A stretch of 64,000 nucleotides of DNA from Zea mays (Eukaryota > Streptophyta > Magnoliopsida > Poales > Poaceae), in NCBI RefSeq assembly GCF_902167145.1, contig NC_050096.1:85494683-85558682 (forward strand), read 5' to 3'. Of the stretch, positions 58,197 through 64,000 are shown in pieces (the first letter of the stretch is position 1; each line of letters opens with the position of its first letter). Under the pieces are notes generated by a model that was not told the DNA's origin, ran no database searches, and saw only the letters and a program-made list of their open reading frames with translations. The position numbers and the translations under genes were made by a program.

Positions 58197-61100
58197 TGTA
58201 ATACTCAAATTTGTATACAAAGAATATAGAGAGATATCCTTATTTTGTGTGCCATCTAATCATTAAAAAAGAGAGAATAACTATAAATAAGAATGAGTAA
58301 TTAAAACAAATGATACTTAAAAAAATGCATCATGCTGGTGTTTATTTGTTTACTAAGGTAATAATAGTAGAAATAAATAAATGGTGAAATAGACATTCAA
58401 AAAAATGGGAAATTAAAAGTGATGAGAACAGTAAGAAAGTAATACTATGGAGCACAAAATAAATCCATAACTAAACAAATTCATCCCACTAATATGTTCG
58501 AACTAAATATTTAAATTGAGTAAAATCCTTCTGAAAAGTTTGAATTCAAATTTTGGATTAGAAAATAAAAAGAAAAAAATAAAGAGAAAGACTTAACTGG
58601 GCCACTTCTAACCATTTTGGTCCAATTTTTCCTTTTTAACATGCGCGCCCATCCTAAACCCTAGCCGCCACCACGCATGCATGTTTCCAATTTCTCACTG
58701 ATCGGTGGGCCCAGCTCGGTTTTCTCTGGCGCACACCGCACGGACTCGCCCCGGCCGCCGCCCTGTGGGCCCCTCAAGCTGCGTCGTGCGTCTTCTCCGC
58801 TCGAACTGACCGCGGGCGAACCGCGCGTGATTCGCGCACGTACGCAGCGCTAGCGCGGGTCAAAGCCGTGGCCGGAGAAATCGGCTCGACCTGCCGAACT
58901 CGCCATATAACTGGGGCTCTGGGAGAGTTGTCGTCTCGGCCGACTAGAGAAATCCAGTGCGCAGTGTCGTCGTGTTCGCACCGTCGAGAGAAAGAGAAAG
59001 GGGAGCAGCGAGAGCGGGTTGCCGCGGTGTGGGTGTCGGCAGGCCGTCCGCTATGCGCCCGGATCTTCCCGGTGTGTACGGCTTTGGGCGTGATTGGACT
59101 TCTCGTCGATGTGGCTGGGTCATCGCTAGGGCCTCGGTAAGCTTTGTTCTTCCTCTCTTTGGTATTACTGAAGCTAGCAAGTTGCCATTACCAGTCAGTA
59201 GAGGCAGGGTAGGGCGTGAGCGTGAGATCTTGACACCACGGGTGGGTTCCTTGCGGTGGTCTGCGCCGCTGTAGATGCATCTAGCGAGGAAGATAGGGGT
59301 TGAAGAAGGCGCCGTAGTCGGTGCGTGTGTCCGGGGGAAGAAGAAATAAAGGAAACCGTTAATTGGTAGATGAACGGCCGAGATCAGTAGACGTATTCTC
59401 TCTGCTAGAAATGATCCTGGCCGCTAAGTATTGATCGGGCGGATGCGTGTGGGGGCGCAGGTGTTTAAAAGATGGACCGTTGAGATTAGATCTAAGGGTA
59501 GATGGTGGAATCGGACTTCATAAAATATAGGTTGTAGATCCTTGATCCGATGGTTCCTATCACTTACTGGTTTGTCCCGGGCGCGATCTAATCTGGACCC
59601 CAGATTTCAGATCGGGTGGCTCAGATCGCCCGATACCCCTTCGGCCATCCGTTTTGCATAAGAACCCCTGGAATATCTGCGAATCAACCTGCAGTCCACT
59701 CGTTTGGGCTCTGAGTCCTGGAATATTTTGCGCAGAGCCCCTTATGCTTTTTAGTTATCGAGGCCCAGTCCAGAGCGTATTTAAAATAAGTAAATGAATT
59801 AGTAAATGCAATTTTAATACAAAAACAAATGCTAGAACTTGGAAAATTTATATCTAATTCATTTTAAATCCAAATTGAGCCATTCCAATTTCTAAAATTT
59901 TGTAATAAGATTCTCTATCACTTAGTATCTCTGTTTTGACTTAAAAACAGTAGGAAAATTAATTCCTCATTTAATCCTATTTCAAGTATATTCAACCTTA
60001 GGAAATTCATAACTTGAAATCTATAACTCCAAATTTAGTGATTCCAGTTCCTATGACCTCATTTTAATGTGTAGATTTTCACTGTATATTTTATTTACAT
60101 GTTTGGTGTGATGTTAATTTATGCTATACTATGTATGTATTGTGTTGATGCGAGTAGACGAGCAAGCCACTGTGGATTCTGAGGTTCAGCAAGTAGAAGT
60201 AGCTGAGCAGGAGCTCATTGAAGGCAAGTTGTGCCCTTAATCACTTACTTTTTCCCAGCCATGTTCTTATTAATTATAATGATCTGCATAGGTTAATTTT
60301 GATGGGACCCAATAGGTTACCCCAGTTTTGGTTATCTTTATACCTTGTTTACCACTGAAATATTTTTGGGTAGTACCTGCTATTGCTTATTGTGGATTTG
60401 GGTATGGAGATACACTATTCATAATTACACTTTTATTATCTTTTTATTATTACTGTTCATGTTAAGATCATTATGTTAATGGGAACATGGAGCGACCTCC
60501 CAGGAAAACAGTGCTACCACAAGGGTATAATGGGACGCCCTTGGCTGATTAACTAGGAAATCTAGTGGATGTCTTCCTTACCCGAAAGGGGCAAGGGCAG
60601 TAGGGGAGTGGTCAGTGTAGGGAGGTCCTTGGGTTGATTTTGCTGCGATGGCGGTCAGGCGAGGGATTCCTGCACTGGAGCTTCCTATAAACTGTAGCGG
60701 GATTTCTGAAGCTAGTAGAACTTTGTAAAGGCCTCGTAGTGTTACCCTGCCTTGCCTCCTCGGTAGAGGTGTATGGGATTGGCCATCTCTTGGCAGATGG
60801 GTAACATGACTTGTGGGTAAATATGCACAACCTCTGCAGAGTGTAAAACTGGTATACTAGCCGTGCTCACGGTCATGAGCAGTTCGGACCCTCACATGAT
60901 TAATTTATAGAACTTAAATTTAATTGGACATTTGCATCGTATTTGGGATTATTTTACTATTACTTTTCTTTATTATTTATTAAGGTATGGTATTTACTTA
61001 CACTTAGTAACTGCTAATAAAATTTTGACCAACTTATAAAAGCAATGCTCAGCCTCAGCCCTTACTTTGTTGATCAGCCTTACACTTCACATGAACTCAC

Positions 61101-61460
61101 ACCTTTGGTGAGTTCATGCACATTATTCACCACGACTTGTTGAGCTATGAATGTATGTGAGCTCACTCTTGCTGTCTCACACCCCCCACAGGAGAAGAAT
61201 AGGTGGTCGAAGAGGAGCCGCATAACCCTGAGGCTTTCGACTTGATCTAGGTGGCGTTTCCCAGTCAGCTTTCTGGCGCCAATGATAGATTTTAGATCCT
61301 GCGATATTTATCTCTTATTTTGTAAGACTTCCGCTATGTAATAAAGTACTCTGATTATATTATGACATTTATCTCTATACACTCTGTTATTATATATGTT
61401 GTCTCCTTTGGCGCATGTATGAGATGCACCTGGCTTTGTTCCTTAAAATCGGGTGTGACA
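58197..61460 (+). repeat. 3' LTR of the chromovirus, lacking the MITE
   Basis: This LTR is 3264 bases, TGTAATACTC to GGGTGTGACA, and retains the unoccupied MITE target near 61005. Short ORFs at 58868-59274 and 60612-60830 are duplicates of those in the 5' LTR. Confidence 0.92.
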
Positions 61461-61465
61461 CGTGA

Positions 61466-63725
61466 AAGGGCGCCGCACCAGCCCGGATCGTGGACAGATC
61501 GATCTGCAAGAGCCCAAGGGTCTCGGCGTAGATGATGTTGAGGCTGCTGCCTCTGTCCATGAGGACCTTGGTAAGCCTGACGTTGCCGATGACGGGATCG
61601 ACAACGAGCGGGTACTTCCCCGGGCTCAGCACGCGGTCGGGGTGGTCGCCTCGGTCGAAGGTGATGGGCTTGTCGGACCAGTCTAGGCAGACTGGCGCCG
61701 CCACCTTCACCGAGCAGACCTCCCGATGCTCTTACTTGCGGTGCCGAGCCAAGGCGTTCGCCACTTGCCCACCGTAGATCATGAAGCAGTCATGGACCTC
61801 GGGGAACTCCTCTGCCTTGTGGCCCTCCTTCTTGTCGTTGTCGTGGGCTCTGCCACCTTCCGCTGGGGGCCCGACCTTGTGGAAGTAGCGCCGAAGCATG
61901 ACACACTCCTCAAGGGTGTGCTTGACGGGACCCTGATGATAGGGGCACGACTCCTTGAGCATCTTGTCGAACAGGTTGGCGCCTCTGGGAGGCTTCCGAG
62001 GGTTCCTGTGCTCGGCGGCGGTGACAAGGTTTGCGTCGGTGGCGTCGCGTTTCGCCTGCGACTTCTTCTTGCCCTTCTTCTTGGTGCCGCGCTGAGCGGA
62101 CGCCTCGGGGACGTCTTCCGGCTGGCGCCCCTGAGGCTGCTTGTCCTTCCGGAAGATGGCCTCGACCGCCTCCTAACCAGAGGCGAACTTGGTGGCGATG
62201 TCCATCAGCTCGCTCGCCTTGGTGGGAGTCTTGCGACCCAGCTTGCTCACCAGGTCACGTCAAGTGGTGCCGGTGAGGAACGCGCCGATGACATCTGAGT
62301 CGGTGATGTTGGGCAGCTCGGTGCGCTGCTTCGAAAATCGTCGGATGTAGTCCCGCAGGGATTCTCCCGGCTGCTGGCGGCAGCTTCGAAGATCCCAGGA
62401 GTTCCTAGGGCGCACGTATGTGCCCTGGAAGTTGCCGGCGAAGGCTTTGACTAGGTCGTCCTAGTTGGAGATCTGCGCAGGAGGCAGATACTCCAGCCAG
62501 GCTCGGGCGGCGTCGGAGAGGAACAGAGGGAGGTTGCGGATGATGAGGTTGTCATCGTCCGTTCCACCCAGCTGGCAGGCCAGCCGGTAGTCCGCGAGCC
62601 ACAGTTCCGGCCTTGTCTCCCCCGAGTACTTGGTGATGATAGTCGGGGTTCGGAACCGGGTCGGGAACGACACCCGTCGTATGGTCCGGCTGAAAGCCTG
62701 TGGACCGGGTGGTTCGGGCGAAGGGCTCCGATCGTCCCCGCTGTCGTTGCGTCCCCCACGCCTGGGGTGGTAGCCTCGGCGCACCTTCTCGTCGAGGTGG
62801 GCTCGACGGTCGCGGCGGTGGTGCTCGTTGCCGAGGTGACCCGGGGCCGCAGGCGCTGTGTCCCGCTTGCGCCCGGTGTAGACCGAGGCTTCCCGCATGA
62901 ATCGGGAAGTCGCGGCACGATACTTCGGGGGGTACCCTTGCCTTCGGGAGGCAGAGCTTTCGGCCCGTCAGACCGCGGCATCCTCTAGGAGATTCTTGAG
63001 CTCTCCCTGGATACGTCGCCCCTCGATGGTGGATGGTTCCGGCATCGCTCGGAGTAGTATTGCTGCTGCAGCCAGGTTCTGGCCGACCCCACTGGAGGCC
63101 GGGGGCAGCCTTGCCCTGGCATCGTCGGCGATGCGGTGCTGGACGTCCTGGGCCAGATGACGCGCTTCTCCGACCGGTGCTCGGCCTGCCCACTCCTGCC
63201 CGATATTCTGCCAGAGCTGCACAAGTTGTCCTGCTTCCTCGTCGAGCCTGGCCTGCATCTCGCGGATTTGCTCGAGTTGTGCATCCTGACCCCCTGCAGG
63301 GACTGGGACCACAGCTAGCTCCCGAAGGATGTCAACGCGAGGCGTAGGCCTAGGGGGTCGCCGTCCTCCGGCATACCAAGGTGGTTGCCTTCGTCGAGAC
63401 CCCCTAGATCGACGTGGAAACATTCGCGACTTGGGCCACAGTCCTCGTCGTCAAGGCTGTGGCCATCATCGGAGTAATCGGAGAGGCATTAGTCACATGC
63501 GGTCATGAAGTCTCGCATGACACTAGGGTTACTGAGCCCGGAGAAATCCCAACCAGAGTCGGGCTCGTCATCTTCCTCGGAACCCGGGGGCCCGTAGGTC
63601 GAGACGGCCGTCAGTCGGTCCCAGGTTGACCACATATGGTACCCCGGAAGGTTAGGATATGCCTTTATGAAAGCGTCCACCGAAGCGAGATCGCTTGGTG
63701 GGTCGAAGCTGAATCTAAAAGGCAC
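61466..63725 (-). pseudogene. Tat-like gypsy gag and protease start
   Basis: On the minus strand a gag N-terminal part (63725-63489; FSFDPPSDLASVDAFIKAYP) is followed in another ORF (63423-62968) by a helical region and then, in frame, by the Retrotrans_gag-type core (ETRPELWLADYRLACQLGG, FLSDAARAWLEYLP). A zinc-finger-like SCPYHQGPVKHTLEECVMLR region and the protease LMDRGSSLNIIYAETLG follow. In-frame stops at 62970-62968, 62463-62461 and 61734-61732, and others near 62165 and 62260, interrupt it. Several correspond to CGA-to-TGA, TGG-to-TAG or CAA-to-TAA changes. It continues at 50709 across the chromovirus insertion. Leader or gag sequence continues from 63726 to the window edge. Confidence 0.8.
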
Positions 63726-64000
63726 AGGATGGAAAACGGACGGTACCTCTTGATCGACGGATGGTGACGAAGTCGCGTCGGGGACGGACTACACCGTTAT
63801 CTCAGGTACGAGGCTGACGCCCAGCAAGTCCTTCGCGAGCGTGCTGGCGTCGTCCGTCTGCTTGGGGTTGGCGTGTTGCGGGGAAACGACGCTCGTCTTC
63901 GTCTCAGACGCGAGGTCAACGTCCGTCGTGTCCCCCGCTGGGGCGCCGGCATCGTCGACTCACTCGACAGCCGACGAGGTGCCGCCTCCTGCTTGGCCAT

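Larger units (their letters stand above)
50710..61460 (+). mobile_element. Chromovirus (Tekay/Del-like Ty3/gypsy) with long LTRs
   Basis: LTRs at 50710-54551 and 58197-61460 both start TGTAATACTC and end GGGTGTGACA. CGTGA flanks both sides (50705-50709 and 61461-61465). The interior is only 3.65 kb: a tRNA-iMet primer-binding site, almost no gag, a protease remnant, and a broken RT-RNase H-integrase ending in a chromodomain-like region. The LTRs appear to differ at about 1% of sites by eye, so it is recent. LTRs over 3 kb plus the chromodomain fit the Tekay group (Tekay/Prem1/Xilon in maize), but I cannot name the family. Confidence 0.9.
41463..64000 (-). mobile_element. Tat-like Ty3/gypsy retrotransposon, interrupted and running off the right edge
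   Basis: On the minus strand gag (61466-64000) and protease-RT-RNase H-integrase (47016-50709) are followed by a long 3' region and a 3' LTR (41463-42850). The order integrase-last and the motif set identify Ty3/gypsy. The long 3' region, and the LTR opening TGTCGGGGACCATAATTAGG on the minus strand, resemble maize Flip/Gyma-type elements. A chromovirus with CGTGA duplications (50710-61460) splits its protease region. The 5' LTR is beyond 64000. Many in-frame stops show it is dead. Confidence 0.85.

Overview
The window looks like maize (Zea mays) or a very close relative. It has Sirevirus-type Copia LTRs packed with CACCGGAC...GTCCGGTG palindromes, Helitrons ending in a CGTTGCAACGCACGG hairpin and CTAG, a CACTA element with long GC-rich subterminal repeats, large GC-rich Ty3/gypsy elements, and deep nesting. 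I see one clear host gene, a four-coding-exon PP2C-type protein phosphatase at 36515-38675 (+). Almost everything else is transposon.

Layout. 1-7483: Sirevirus (Copia) remnants. Element A supplies its pol tail, polypurine-rich 3' region and 3' LTR (ends 2855) and is inserted in the reverse-transcriptase gene of a sister element B (2856-7483). B's 3' LTR is split by an inverted solo LTR (5213-6684). 7484-about 8487: tail of another LTR. 8488-10181: intergenic with a (TA)n run. 10182-16024: a 5.8-kb Helitron carrying reverse-oriented fragments of a SPIN1/STAR-type KH gene and a DUF3444 DnaJ-type gene. 16334-23128: a young, complete Copia element on the minus strand with TTAAG target duplications. 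25147-34092: a second Helitron (minus) that holds a complete CACTA transposon (25801-33586) with TnpA-like and TnpD-like genes. 34093-41462: the host-gene island with MITEs. 41463-64000: a minus-strand Tat-like gypsy element, with its 3' LTR at 41463-42850 and the rest running off the right edge. It is cut within its protease region by a Tekay/Del-type chromovirus (50710-61460, CGTGA duplications), whose 5' LTR alone carries a Tourist-like MITE.

The most unusual structure is the Copia element at 16334-23128. Its gag-pol frame opens inside the 5' LTR and runs through the LTR boundary. No canonical tRNA primer-binding site follows that LTR. Instead the 13 bases beginning two bases inside the boundary are perfectly complementary to a segment of the element's own LTR leader, which is the geometry expected of self-priming. 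A predicted phase-preserving intron would span the boundary and remove this site. All of this is read by eye and needs computational and transcript checks.
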